From Variovorax sp. ZS18.2.2 (lineage in GTDB: Bacteria; Pseudomonadota; Gammaproteobacteria; Burkholderiales; Burkholderiaceae_C), in the NCBI RefSeq assembly GCF_024701975.1, contig NZ_JANLNM010000001.1:1116001-1180000 (forward strand): DNA of 64,000 nt, in the 5' to 3' direction. The notes beneath the pieces were generated by a model, which was not told the DNA's origin, searched no databases, and worked only from the letters and a program-made list of their open reading frames with translations. Shown here piece after piece: positions 40,162 through 48,822 of the stretch (position 1 is the first letter of the stretch; each line of letters begins with the position of its first letter). The translations under genes were made by a program, and so were the position numbers.

Positions 40162-40958
40162 CGGCTGCGGGCACTGCGTCGCCCAGGCGCGAACGCGCGT
40201 CCGTATCGGTGCAGCGCGAAGGCGCTGTGGCGGTCGTCACGCTGTCGAATGCGGGCCGCCTCAATGCGATGACGCGCGCGATGTGGCGCGCGCTGCTCGC
40301 CGTGTTCGCGGGCCTGGACGATGCGGGTCTTCGATGCATCGTGATTCGCGGGGAGGGCGGTGCCTTCTGCGCGGGCGGCGACATCTCCGAATACCCGTCG
40401 TTCCGCTTCGAAGAGCCGAGCCTGCGCGAATTCCACGAGAACGAAGTCTGGGCCGCGCTGCAGGCGCTGCTCGATTGCCCGGTGCCGCTGGTCGCGCAGA
40501 TCGAAGGCGCCTGCATGGGCGCCGGCATCGAGATCGCGAGCTGCTGCGACATCCGCATTGCCGGGGCCTCCGCAAAGTTCGGTGCGCCGATTGCCAAGCT
40601 GGGCTTTCCCATGGCGCCGCGCGAAGCGGCCCTTGTGCATGGCGCCATCGGCGACGTGCTCGCGCGCGACATGCTGCTGGCCGCTGGCGTGCATGGCGCC
40701 CAACGCCTGTACGACGCGGGCTTCCTGCTGCAGGTGCTGCCCGACAACGAGGTCGCGACGGCCGTGCAGGTGCATGCCGACCGCATCGCCGCGCTCGCGC
40801 CGCAGGCCGCACGCCTGCACAAGCACACCTTCGCCATGCTCAAGGCTGGCGGGCCATCCACTGAGAGCCTGCTCGCCACGGCCTACGACTACGCCGATTC
40901 CGCCGAGCACCGCGAAGGCATCGCTGCCTTCCTTGCCAAGCGCACCCCGAATTTCTGA
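40158..40958 (+). CDS. Enoyl-CoA hydratase/isomerase-family protein
   Basis: 266 residues, crotonase fold. Oxyanion-hole segments are 'GGAFCAGGDISEYP' and 'IEGACMGAGIEIASCCDIRI'. The canonical catalytic Glu in the 'FGxPE' motif is missing: the text reads FGAPIAKLGFPMAPREA. The protein may therefore not be a simple hydratase; it could be a thioesterase, isomerase or decarboxylase-like member acting on a malonate-derived CoA ester. Start ATG 40158 overlaps the Bug stop (ATGA), so it is coupled to malonate genes. Confidence 0.82.
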   Translation: MTAAGTASPRRERASVSVQREGAVAVVTLSNAGRLNAMTRAMWRALLAVFAGLDDAGLRCIVIRGEGGAFCAGGDISEYPSFRFEEPSLREFHENEVWAALQALLDCPVPLVAQIEGACMGAGIEIASCCDIRIAGASAKFGAPIAKLGFPMAPREAALVHGAIGDVLARDMLLAAGVHGAQRLYDAGFLLQVLPDNEVATAVQVHADRIAALAPQAARLHKHTFAMLKAGGPSTESLLATAYDYADSAEHREGIAAFLAKRTPNF

Positions 40959-40981
40959 AGTACCGGTTCAAAGACGAAGCG

Positions 40982-42517
40982 ATGAAGAAGCCAACCAACG
41001 CCAACCTGTTCGCCGCCTTGCGCGCGGCCTTTCCCGCCGACCTCGACGGCATCGCGGTCGAGACCGACAACGGCCTGTTCTATTCGTGGCGCGACCTCGA
41101 ACGCGCGAGCGCGATGATCGCCAACCTGCTCGATGCGCTGAAGCTCGAGAAGGGCGCGCGCATCGCGGTGCAGGTCGAGAAATCGGTCGAGGCGATGCTG
41201 CTGTACCTCGCCACGCTGCGCGCGGGCTATGTGTTCCTGCCGCTCAACACGGCCTACCAGAGCGCGGAGATCGAATACTTCATCGGCAACGCCGAGCCCG
41301 CAGTCGTGGTGTGCACCAGCCGCAATGCATCGTGGGTCGGGCCCATCGCCAACGCGGCGGGCACGCGACACGTGTTCACGCTGGACGACGACCGCACCGG
41401 CACGTTGCTCGAAGTGGCGGCGCAGTGCAGCGACAAGCACACGCCGGCCAAGAAGTCGGCGGACGACCTCGCCGCCATCCTCTACACCAGCGGCACCACC
41501 GGCCGCAGCAAGGGCGCGATGCTCACGCACGGCAACCTGCTGTCGAACGCCGAGGTGCTCAAGGACTGCTGGGGCTGGACGCCGGGCGACGTGCTCATCC
41601 ACACGCTGCCGATCTTCCACGTGCACGGCCTCTTCGTCGCATTGCACGGCGCGCTGCTCAACGGCAGCAAGATGCTGTGGTTCTCGAAGTTCGACCCCAA
41701 GCGCATCGTCGCCAAGCTGCCCGAGGCCACCGTGTTCATGGGCGTGCCCACGCTCTACGTGCGCCTCTTGGCCGAGCCCGGCCTCACGCGCAAGGCGGTG
41801 CGCAACATGCGGCTCTTCGTCGCGGGCTCGGCGCCGCTGCTCATCGAGACCTTCGACGAGTGGCAGGAGCGCACCGGCCACACCATCCTCGAGCGCTACG
41901 GCATGAGCGAGACGGTCATGCTCACCTCCAACCCCTACAAGCCCGAGCAGGGCGAGCGCCGTGGCGGCACGGTCGGTTTCGCGTTGCCGGGCGTGCAACT
42001 GCGTGTGCGCGACGAGAAGGGCAACGACTGCACCACCGACGAGATCGGCGGCATCGAGGTCGATGGCCCGAACGTGTTCGCCGGCTACTGGCGTATGCCC
42101 GAGAAGACGGCCGAGGAGTTCACCGCCGATGGCTTCTTCAAGACCGGCGACGTCGGCAAGATCGACGGCAGCGGCTACATCACCATCGTCGGCCGCAGCA
42201 AGGACCTGATCATCAGCGGCGGCTACAACGTCTACCCGGCCGAGATCGAGGGCTACATCAACGAGATGGCCGGCGTGGCCGAGAGCGCGGTCATCGGCGT
42301 GCCGCACCCCGACTTCGGCGAGGTGGGCGTGGCCATCGTGATCGCCAAGGCGGGCTCGGCCATCGAGGCCGATGCCATCGTGGCGGAGCTCAAGTCGAAG
42401 CTCGCGAACTTCAAGATTCCGAAGCGCTGCTTTGTCGTTCCGGAGCTGCCGCGCAACACGATGGGCAAGGTTCAAAAGGCGCTGCTGCGCGCCGAGCACA
42501 AGGGGCTGTTCGCCTAG
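40982..42517 (+). CDS. matB: Malonyl-CoA synthetase (MatB)
   Basis: 511 residues, ANL superfamily. It activates malonate to malonyl-CoA with ATP. The P-loop is 'ILYTSGTTGRSKGAML', the A5 region 'ILERYGMSETVMLTSNPY', the hinge 'TGDVGKIDGSGYITIVGRSK' and the C-terminal catalytic Lys is in 'NTMGKVQKALLR'. The sequence is of the MatB type rather than acetyl-CoA synthetase. Together with the decarboxylase it converts malonate to acetyl-CoA. It follows the crotonase gene by 23 bases. Confidence 0.93.
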   Translation: MKKPTNANLFAALRAAFPADLDGIAVETDNGLFYSWRDLERASAMIANLLDALKLEKGARIAVQVEKSVEAMLLYLATLRAGYVFLPLNTAYQSAEIEYFIGNAEPAVVVCTSRNASWVGPIANAAGTRHVFTLDDDRTGTLLEVAAQCSDKHTPAKKSADDLAAILYTSGTTGRSKGAMLTHGNLLSNAEVLKDCWGWTPGDVLIHTLPIFHVHGLFVALHGALLNGSKMLWFSKFDPKRIVAKLPEATVFMGVPTLYVRLLAEPGLTRKAVRNMRLFVAGSAPLLIETFDEWQERTGHTILERYGMSETVMLTSNPYKPEQGERRGGTVGFALPGVQLRVRDEKGNDCTTDEIGGIEVDGPNVFAGYWRMPEKTAEEFTADGFFKTGDVGKIDGSGYITIVGRSKDLIISGGYNVYPAEIEGYINEMAGVAESAVIGVPHPDFGEVGVAIVIAKAGSAIEADAIVAELKSKLANFKIPKRCFVVPELPRNTMGKVQKALLRAEHKGLFA

Positions 42518-42645
42518 GAAGGTACTGAGAAAGTTGCCACTGCCGGGTGCCTGTGCGTTACTTCCGGCACTGGTGCCTGCACGGCCCCGCTGCTAGCATT
42601 TCGAAGCGAGTTCCTCGCGTCGAAAAAGTCAGTGGAAGGCCCTCA

Positions 42646-43293
42646 ATGAATCTACGCGTCATGCACGCGATCGTCGCAGTCTGGATGCTCTGCATGGCCG
42701 GCTCGGCCGCTGCGCAATGCCAGGCCGGCATGCCCACCGTTCCGGGCGCGGGATGCGTCCCGCGCGACTACATCGAGAACAGCAACAGGGGTGGCGGATA
42801 CCAGCAGCCGCAGTACGCCCCCGAGGCGCCGCCGCCGCGCTACAGGGATCTCCCCCCACCGCCGATCCTGCCGGTCATCGAGTACGGCGCCCACGCGATG
42901 ACGACGGACAACGAGTCGCTGTTCGGCGGAACGGGCAGCCTCAGTTCAAACAGCGCGCAAAAGCTCGTGCTGGATTTCTGCCGTGAACGGAGCGGCAAGG
43001 AATGCAAGGTGCTCGGCGTCTTCAAGGACACCTGCCAGGGGTTCGCATTCGATCGGAAGAACACGCCTTACCGGGGCGTCGACAACGATCCTCGCAAGGC
43101 GGTGAGCGAGGCCATGGGCGCCTGCGTCCGCGCCAGCGGCAAGGCGGGGCAGTGCCGGCTGTGGAAGCTGCCGATCTGCGCCGGCAACGACTACGTGGGG
43201 TCCGATTTCAACGCCTCGAAGAAATGGGATCCCAGCGAGTACGAAGCCCAGGTGCGCTCATGGACGGCTACCGCGGAACGCGGGCTGCGGTGA
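42646..43293 (+). CDS. Exported DUF4189-like protein
   Basis: 215 residues. Sec signal peptide (cleavage near 'GSAAAQ', residue 24), a Pro/Gln/Tyr-rich linker ('GGGYQQPQYAPEAPPPRYR'), then a small Cys-containing domain from about 80 onwards that reads 'EYGAHAMTTDNESLFG', 'AQKLVLDFCRERSGKECKVL', 'AVSEAMGACVRASG'. This matches the DUF4189 pattern of paired Cys; function unknown. GGAAGG precedes the ATG at about 10 bases. A hairpin (42599-42625) forms just ahead of the ribosome site. Confidence 0.75.
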   Translation: MNLRVMHAIVAVWMLCMAGSAAAQCQAGMPTVPGAGCVPRDYIENSNRGGGYQQPQYAPEAPPPRYRDLPPPPILPVIEYGAHAMTTDNESLFGGTGSLSSNSAQKLVLDFCRERSGKECKVLGVFKDTCQGFAFDRKNTPYRGVDNDPRKAVSEAMGACVRASGKAGQCRLWKLPICAGNDYVGSDFNASKKWDPSEYEAQVRSWTATAERGLR

Positions 43294-43306
43294 GGCGACA
43301 GGTCAA

Positions 43307-45010
43307 CTAGACACTGCTCGTCCTCGGCGCGAGCGCGGTGACGCGCGGCTCGTGAAAGATGAGCGCATCCACCACCTCCGGTGAAGGCCGGCGGAACTCC
43401 ACGCCGAAGCCTTCGAGCGTCTCGACGTTGAAACGCCGCCCGCCGGCTGGCAGCAGCCGGTAGGTCGGCTGGCCCGGGATCGTCATGTTGAGCTGGTCGC
43501 CAGCATCGAGCCGGATCTCGATCACGCGGCCGCTGTGCAGGTAGTCGCCGGCGCAGAGACGACGGAATGCCGGGTCCAGTACGTCGCCAGCCGCGACGCG
43601 GCGGAACACGATGTCCTCCACCATCTGCTCGAATGGCACTTCGACGCGATCGATGCGGCCTTGCCGGTCGTAGCGGAAAGTGAGAGTCCGGTCGCTCGGA
43701 TGCATGATCGTCGGCCGGTCGGGCGTGATGAAGACGTCGTAGTGGCGGTGCTGGAGCAGGTCCTCCACGCCGCGCCAGTGCCACGCGAGCCCATCCCCTC
43801 GTTGCTCGATGCGGATGCGCCCATACGCCGGGTGCTCGTACTCGCCGGCATAGTCTTCGAGCGCATGGCTTGGCCGGGTTTCGCTGTGGCGAACTTCCGC
43901 GCTGGCTTTCTTGTCGAGCTTCTGCTGTGCCACGGCCTGCTTGCGCTTTGGTGCCAAACGGCCGAACCAGTCGATGGGTTCGCGGCCGCAGAGGCGGTCG
44001 AGCGCCGCGAAGGTGAGGATGGGCGTGGCGCCGCCCGGCGTGCGGTTCGTCAGCACCACGACGCCTGCGCGGCGTTCCGGCAGCAACGTCATGAGCGTGC
44101 TCCAGCCGGTCCACGAGCCCGAATGCGCCACGGTGCGCTCCCCGCGGTATTGCTCGCAGAAAAGGCCCAGGCCGTAGTGCGAGTCGCCGATCTCGGCGTA
44201 TTCGGAGCGGCCCATGTGCACGCGCGGCGTCGTCATTTCGCGCAACGATTGCGCAGAGAGCAAGGGGCGGCCGTCCACCTTGCCGTCGAGCAGGAAGCAC
44301 GCCCATTTCGCGAGGTCGGCCACCGAGGTGTTGATGCCGCCCGCAGGCGTGGCGCGGATGGGTGACAGCGGCGATCGGTGGCGTTCGTCGCCATCGATCG
44401 CATGCGGCCGGGCGCCGTCTTCCGCGGCACCGAGCGCCTCGATGGAAAAGCCGAAGTGCCTGAAGCCCAGCGGCTTCATCAGGCGCTCGCTGGTGAATTC
44501 CTCGTAGCTCTGGCCGCTGATCCGCTCGGTGATCATTCCCGCGACGAGGTAGCCGAGGTTCGAGTACTGGAAGGTGTCGCGCAGGTCCTTGTTCGGCGCG
44601 AGATGCCTGAGCGCCGCCAGCATCTGTGCGTTGCTCAGGTCGCCGGGCATGTGGATCCAGTCGTGGCGCGGCAACCCGCTGTGGTGGCACAAGAGGTCGC
44701 GCACCGTGAGCCGCTCGGTCGCCACCGGGTCTTGCAGGCGGAACTCGGGCAGCACCTCACGCACCGGCCGGTCCCAGTCGAGCTTGCGTTCGTCGACCAG
44801 GAGGCCGAGGCCCGCTGCGGTGAACGACTTGGTGATCGAGCACAGCAGGAACTGCGTGTCGGTGGTCACCGGCAGGCCGGCGTCGGTGTCGCGCACGCCG
44901 TAGCCCTTGAGCAGGGCCACTTCGCCGTCCTGTATCACGGCTAGTGCGAGGCCGGGCACTTTCCATTCCTGCATCGAGGCTTCGACGAGGTTTTCGAGAT
45001 CGCTCCACAT
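43307..45010 (-). CDS. Serine hydrolase, beta-lactamase-like family
   Basis: 567 residues. The N-terminal half has the class C beta-lactamase/DD-peptidase-like fold: SxxK as Ser58-Ile-Thr-Lys61, YxN as Tyr149-Ser-Asn151, and the third element HSGSWTGWST. The C-terminal 200 residues form a beta-rich extension (DUF3471-like). There is no signal peptide, so it is probably cytoplasmic and more likely an esterase or amidase than a lactamase. It lies 73 bases downstream of the aldoxime dehydratase and may be the third gene of that unit. Confidence 0.88.
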   Translation of the reverse strand: MWSDLENLVEASMQEWKVPGLALAVIQDGEVALLKGYGVRDTDAGLPVTTDTQFLLCSITKSFTAAGLGLLVDERKLDWDRPVREVLPEFRLQDPVATERLTVRDLLCHHSGLPRHDWIHMPGDLSNAQMLAALRHLAPNKDLRDTFQYSNLGYLVAGMITERISGQSYEEFTSERLMKPLGFRHFGFSIEALGAAEDGARPHAIDGDERHRSPLSPIRATPAGGINTSVADLAKWACFLLDGKVDGRPLLSAQSLREMTTPRVHMGRSEYAEIGDSHYGLGLFCEQYRGERTVAHSGSWTGWSTLMTLLPERRAGVVVLTNRTPGGATPILTFAALDRLCGREPIDWFGRLAPKRKQAVAQQKLDKKASAEVRHSETRPSHALEDYAGEYEHPAYGRIRIEQRGDGLAWHWRGVEDLLQHRHYDVFITPDRPTIMHPSDRTLTFRYDRQGRIDRVEVPFEQMVEDIVFRRVAAGDVLDPAFRRLCAGDYLHSGRVIEIRLDAGDQLNMTIPGQPTYRLLPAGGRRFNVETLEGFGVEFRRPSPEVVDALIFHEPRVTALAPRTSSV

Positions 45011-45083
45011 GGTCGGGGTCCTTGCCTTGCGGCCTTGAAAGAGGGCCGCGCATCCTAAAGCAATCCCCGCCGGGGCCTCTTTC

Positions 45084-46145
45084 CTAAGTTGCGGCGAGCC
45101 CGTTCATGAGCCCGCTGCGCGCGTGGCAGTTGATGTACTCGTAGCTCTGCTCGTCTGCCTTGAGCACCGACACCTCGTGGTACACGCGAAGCTGAAGCTG
45201 GAAGTTCAGCGCCTGCACATAGCGCATGAAGCTGCCGAAGATCGCGACATGCGTCGGGTGCGACTCCGCCCAGCGCTCCATGTCGGCGAGCGAGCGCCAG
45301 TAGCTCAGGCCGAAGGACTTCTGCAGCGGCGCGCCCTTCGCGTCGAGGTGGTGCATGTAGCGGTTGCTGTAGCAGCCGATGCCCAGGCCCTGGTCGCGCA
45401 AGAAATCCATGCCTTCGCGCAGCACCGGCTCCATGTCTTCCAGGTAGAGCGTGCGTTCCTGGCCGGTGGTGTCGGTCCACTCCTGGCCGGAGCGGATCAT
45501 CGCGATGTTCTCGTGGCCCGCGATGCGCACGCGCTGGCCAGATGCCGGCGTGCCTGCGATGACCGCGCGCGTGCCCGAGGGCGACAGCGCATCGGTCTGC
45601 GAGAGCGGAATGCGGTCGCGCATCGAACCCCAGTAGCCGTGCTCCTGCAGCTCGCCGCTGACCTCACCCATCACCACGCCGACGCCCTCGAAGCGGTCCG
45701 GCGTGTTGAACATCGTCTCGAAGTGCTCGACGCGCGGCGAGGCGATTTCGCGGAAGTAGCCGAGGCCTTCGTTCAATCGTTCGTTGGAGTGCCACCATGC
45801 GTCGATGGCAGGCGTGGCACTCCAGCGCGCGAAGGCTGCGGCGTCGTCCCAGTAGGCGATGGCGACCATGTTGTCGTAGCCATCGGCATCGACGTAGTGC
45901 GTGAGGTCGTGATGGCCCGGTCCGTCGGGCTCCGCGAAATCGCGCGCGATCTTCATCAGCGCGGCGCAGGCGCGGCCCTGCATCTCGGGGCCGCGCGACT
46001 GCACGCCGAAATAGCCCATCACCACCTGCGTCATCGAGGCCGGCGCGCGGGCCGACCAGACGGGGTAGGGCGGTGTGTAGTCGTCCTCGACGCGGCGGTG
46101 CCGCGTACGGGGGCATTTCAGGTGTTCGGCGATGGCGGATTCCAT
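45084..46145 (-). CDS. oxd: Aldoxime dehydratase (phenylacetaldoxime dehydratase family, heme enzyme)
   Basis: 353 residues, the length of characterised Oxd enzymes, which dehydrate aldoximes to nitriles with a ferrous heme. Candidate functional residues fall at or near the published family positions: His299 (SHPTHVAIF) as heme ligand, His323 (VYHEVSVL) as the distal catalytic His, Arg178 (MRDRIPL) and Ser219 (MIRSGQEW). The start is 'MESAIAEHLKCPRTR'. It is 16 bases after the nitrilase gene, giving an aldoxime-nitrile-acid pathway. The symbol is generic. Confidence 0.9.
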   Translation of the reverse strand: MESAIAEHLKCPRTRHRRVEDDYTPPYPVWSARAPASMTQVVMGYFGVQSRGPEMQGRACAALMKIARDFAEPDGPGHHDLTHYVDADGYDNMVAIAYWDDAAAFARWSATPAIDAWWHSNERLNEGLGYFREIASPRVEHFETMFNTPDRFEGVGVVMGEVSGELQEHGYWGSMRDRIPLSQTDALSPSGTRAVIAGTPASGQRVRIAGHENIAMIRSGQEWTDTTGQERTLYLEDMEPVLREGMDFLRDQGLGIGCYSNRYMHHLDAKGAPLQKSFGLSYWRSLADMERWAESHPTHVAIFGSFMRYVQALNFQLQLRVYHEVSVLKADEQSYEYINCHARSGLMNGLAAT

Positions 46146-46161
46146 GGCGGGGCTCCGGGCG

Positions 46162-47196
46162 TCAGGCAGCGAGCTGCAGGCGCGGCTCGGTGCCCGCGGC
46201 CACCGCTTCCGGCACGCTGCTCTCGGGCTCGGGCGAGCGCTGCAGCACCACAGGCTCGCGGCGCGTCTTGTTGAGCAGCAGCTGCGTGACGTCGGGTCGC
46301 GAGTAGTGGCCGCTCGGATCGGCCGCCGCCTTGGCGAGCGAGATCATGCCGAGGTCGATGTCGGCGATCACCAGGCCTTCCTGGTCTTCGGCCAGTGGCG
46401 TGCCGAGCGGCGAGCCGTCCGGCGCATAGATGCGTGCGTAGCCGCCGCCGGTGCGCAGCATCTGTTGCTTGCCGGCATCGGTGCACATCAGCTCGCTCAT
46501 CGCAGGCGAGACCGTGGCGCACGGCGCGACCACGAAGCACTGGCCCTCGGCTGCGTAGACCTGGCTCGCGGCGTTGTTGACCTCCGGCCCGAGCGCATAG
46601 GCCGCGCCGCGGTAGAGCGAGAAGCTGGGCCATGCGCCGCAGTGGATCTGCTCGTTCTGCGCATACATCGCGTATTTGCTGAGCGGCTGCAGGTGCTCCC
46701 AGCACGAGAGCGATCCGACATTGCCGATGGCCGTCTCGGCCACGGCGAGGTCGGAGCCGTCGCCTTCGCCGAACACAGTGCGCTCCACGTGCGTGGGCTT
46801 GAGCTTGCGGCGCGTCTGCACGGTGTTGCCCTGGTCGTCGATCAGCGCTTGCGCGATGTAGAGGCTGCCCGCGGCCTTCTCGCTGTAGCCGAGCGACACC
46901 CAGATGCGGTGCTTGCGCGCCGCGTCCTTGATGCGGTCGAACTCGGCCGAGCCGACCACCAGCGCGTTGTCGTGGTAGCGCTGCACGAACTGCATGCCCC
47001 AGGCGGGCGAATCGAGCCAGATCCACCACGGGTAGCCGGGCACCCAGGTCTCGGGAAAGGCGATGAGCTTCACGCCCTGGCCCGCGGCCTGGGCCATGAG
47101 GTCGATGGTCTTGTCGATGGTGCCGTCGAGGTCGAGGAACACGGGCGCGGCCTGCACGGCGGCGACGCGGAGCTGGGGGTGAACGGTGGTGGGCAT
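46162..47196 (-). CDS. Nitrilase
   Basis: 344 residues from ATG 47196. Nitrilases hydrolyse nitriles to the acid and ammonia. The Glu-Lys-Cys triad is clear: Glu49 in 'LIAFPETWVPGYPWW', Lys131 in 'RRKLKPTHVERTVFG', and Cys165 in 'GSLSCWEHLQPL'. The 'GYPWW' and 'CWEH' texts are typical of true nitrilases rather than amidases. With the neighbouring aldoxime dehydratase it should take aldoximes to carboxylates. It is the first gene of a leftward unit, divergent from an AraC-type regulator. Confidence 0.95.
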   Translation of the reverse strand: MPTTVHPQLRVAAVQAAPVFLDLDGTIDKTIDLMAQAAGQGVKLIAFPETWVPGYPWWIWLDSPAWGMQFVQRYHDNALVVGSAEFDRIKDAARKHRIWVSLGYSEKAAGSLYIAQALIDDQGNTVQTRRKLKPTHVERTVFGEGDGSDLAVAETAIGNVGSLSCWEHLQPLSKYAMYAQNEQIHCGAWPSFSLYRGAAYALGPEVNNAASQVYAAEGQCFVVAPCATVSPAMSELMCTDAGKQQMLRTGGGYARIYAPDGSPLGTPLAEDQEGLVIADIDLGMISLAKAAADPSGHYSRPDVTQLLLNKTRREPVVLQRSPEPESSVPEAVAAGTEPRLQLAA

Positions 47197-47245
47197 GGCG
47201 GGCTTCCGGAGGTGGTGGATGAAACAACTTCGCACACCCCCAAAC

Positions 47246-47274
47246 GCGGGTTTGCGCGGTGGCATGCGGGTTGC
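47246..47274. repeat. Direct repeats in the nitrilase/AraC intergenic region
   Basis: GCGGGTTTGC (47246-47255) and GCGGGTTGC (47266-47274) start 20 bases apart, close to two turns of the helix. That is the standard layout of AraC/XylS binding half-sites. They lie about 50 to 80 bases from the nitrilase start. Confidence 0.45.
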
Positions 47275-47363
47275 TTGAAGCGTAGATTCGCCGCCGCGGA
47301 ACGCCTTGATCCGAACTGGCGGCGTTCTTGTTCCAGCGTTGCACGCGCTTTCCGGGGACCCCC

Positions 47364-48326
47364 ATGAACCAGTTGCTCAGCACCGATGCCGTGGCGCGCG
47401 ACCAGCGCCTGGCCTACTGGACCGACATGATCTGCAACGTCTACGTGCAGCTCGGGTGCGACCCGGTGCGGCCGGACGACATCGGCCGCTTCGAAGGCAG
47501 CATCCGACAGCACTCGCTGCCGAGCCTCGATGTGTCGGTGGTCAAGTCAGGCGCGCAGAAGGTCATGCGCACAAGCGGGCACATCGCGCGCTCGGGCGAC
47601 GACTACTTCCTCGTGAGCATCCAGGCGCAGGGGCGTGGCGTGGTGCGCCAGGACGGGCGCGATGCGGTGCTCTCGGCCGGCGACTTCGCGCTGTACGACA
47701 GCACGCGGCCCTACCAGCTGCTCTTCGACGACAAGTTCGAGCAGATCGTGCTCAAGCTGCCCGGCGAGCGCCTGCGCAGCGAACTGCGCGACACCGAGGC
47801 GCTGACGGCGACCACGGTGTCGGGCAAGGAGGGCGCGGGGCATCTCTTGCTCGGCATGATCCGCACGCTGCGCGAAGACATCGACACGCTGCAGCCCGCA
47901 TCGGCGCTGGCCGTCGCCAACGGCGTGCAGAGCATCCTCGTGGCAGGCCTGCAGACGCTGCCGGCGGCGCGTGCGCCCTCGCTGAGCAACCTCACGGCGT
48001 ACCACCTCGCGCGCGTGAAGCGGTGCATCGACGAGCAACTGGCCGATCCTTCGCTGTCAGTCGGCAGCATCGCGGCTTCGCTCGGGGTGTCGGCGAGCCA
48101 CGTCCATCGCGTGTTCAAGAGCGAGCCGCTGACGCCCTCGCAGTACATCTGGGAACGCAGGCTCGATGCCTGCAGCCGCGACCTGCTGGAGCCGCGGCTT
48201 GCGGGCAAGCCGGTAGGGGAGATCGCGTATGGGCGCGGTTTCAACGATGCGGCGCATTTCAGCCGCGCATTCCGCGAGAGATTCGGCTGCTCGCCGCGCG
48301 AGTGGCGGCAGCAGCGGGTGCAGTAG
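47364..48326 (+). CDS. AraC/XylS-family transcriptional activator
   Basis: 320 residues. The N-terminal domain ('VSVVKSGAQKVMRTSGHIAR', 'SAGDFALYDSTRPYQLLFDD') is the ligand-binding type seen in FeaR- and XylS-like activators. The C-terminal double helix-turn-helix has 'SVGSIAASLGVSASHVHRVF' and 'IAYGRGFNDAAHFSRAFRER'. It is divergent from the nitrilase-aldoxime dehydratase genes, which it probably activates in response to an aldoxime, nitrile or related aromatic acid. Confidence 0.92.
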   Translation: MNQLLSTDAVARDQRLAYWTDMICNVYVQLGCDPVRPDDIGRFEGSIRQHSLPSLDVSVVKSGAQKVMRTSGHIARSGDDYFLVSIQAQGRGVVRQDGRDAVLSAGDFALYDSTRPYQLLFDDKFEQIVLKLPGERLRSELRDTEALTATTVSGKEGAGHLLLGMIRTLREDIDTLQPASALAVANGVQSILVAGLQTLPAARAPSLSNLTAYHLARVKRCIDEQLADPSLSVGSIAASLGVSASHVHRVFKSEPLTPSQYIWERRLDACSRDLLEPRLAGKPVGEIAYGRGFNDAAHFSRAFRERFGCSPREWRQQRVQ

Positions 48327-48329
48327 CGC

Positions 48330-48755
48330 TTACTGGACGAGAAGGACCGAGATGTCGGTCTCGCCGATCACCTTGGTGGCCACCGAGCCCATCAGCGCGC
48401 GTCCGAAGAGGCCATGGCCGTGGGTGCCGAGCACGATCAGCTCGGCTTGCGCGGCGGCGGCCGACTTGAGGATTTCCTCGGCCGCATGCCCGTGGCGCTT
48501 GTCGATCGTGTAGTTGCCGATGCCCTTTTCGGAGAGGAGCGCCTTCACCGGATCGAGCACCTTGGCGCTCTCCTCGGCGTAGTACTCCGCCACGATCTCC
48601 TTGGTGAGGTGCCGCGTCACATGGCCCGAGATGCCGGTGCACACGTTGACAACCACGAGTTCGTGTCCGTCCACGAACATCGTGCGATTGGCGACCAGGT
48701 AGTCCAGCGCCTTGCGGGTGTAGGCGCTGCCGTCGACGGCGATGAGGATTTTCAT
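48330..48755 (-). CDS. Universal stress protein, UspA family
   Basis: 141 residues. The ATP-binding pattern is G-2x-G-9x-G-S/T: 'VLGTHGHGLFGRALMGSVAT', with the N-terminal 'ILIAVDGSAYTRKALDYL'. Single-domain Usp. Start ATG 48755; the frame is open a little further. It converges with the AraC gene, with three bases between stops. Confidence 0.92.
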   Translation of the reverse strand: MKILIAVDGSAYTRKALDYLVANRTMFVDGHELVVVNVCTGISGHVTRHLTKEIVAEYYAEESAKVLDPVKALLSEKGIGNYTIDKRHGHAAEEILKSAAAAQAELIVLGTHGHGLFGRALMGSVATKVIGETDISVLLVQ

Positions 48756-48822
48756 GAAACCGTTATACGGCTGCGCCTGGCGCATCGCAACGGGTCACAC
48801 CCCAGACCATGGGGCCTTTACT

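Noticed and set aside
42599-42625. Hairpin TTTCGA-A-GCGAG / CTCGC-G-TCGAAA as a terminator of the malonate operon
   Set aside because: On the plus strand it is followed by A residues, not T. It may be a leader structure of the DUF4189-like gene, so I did not call a terminator.
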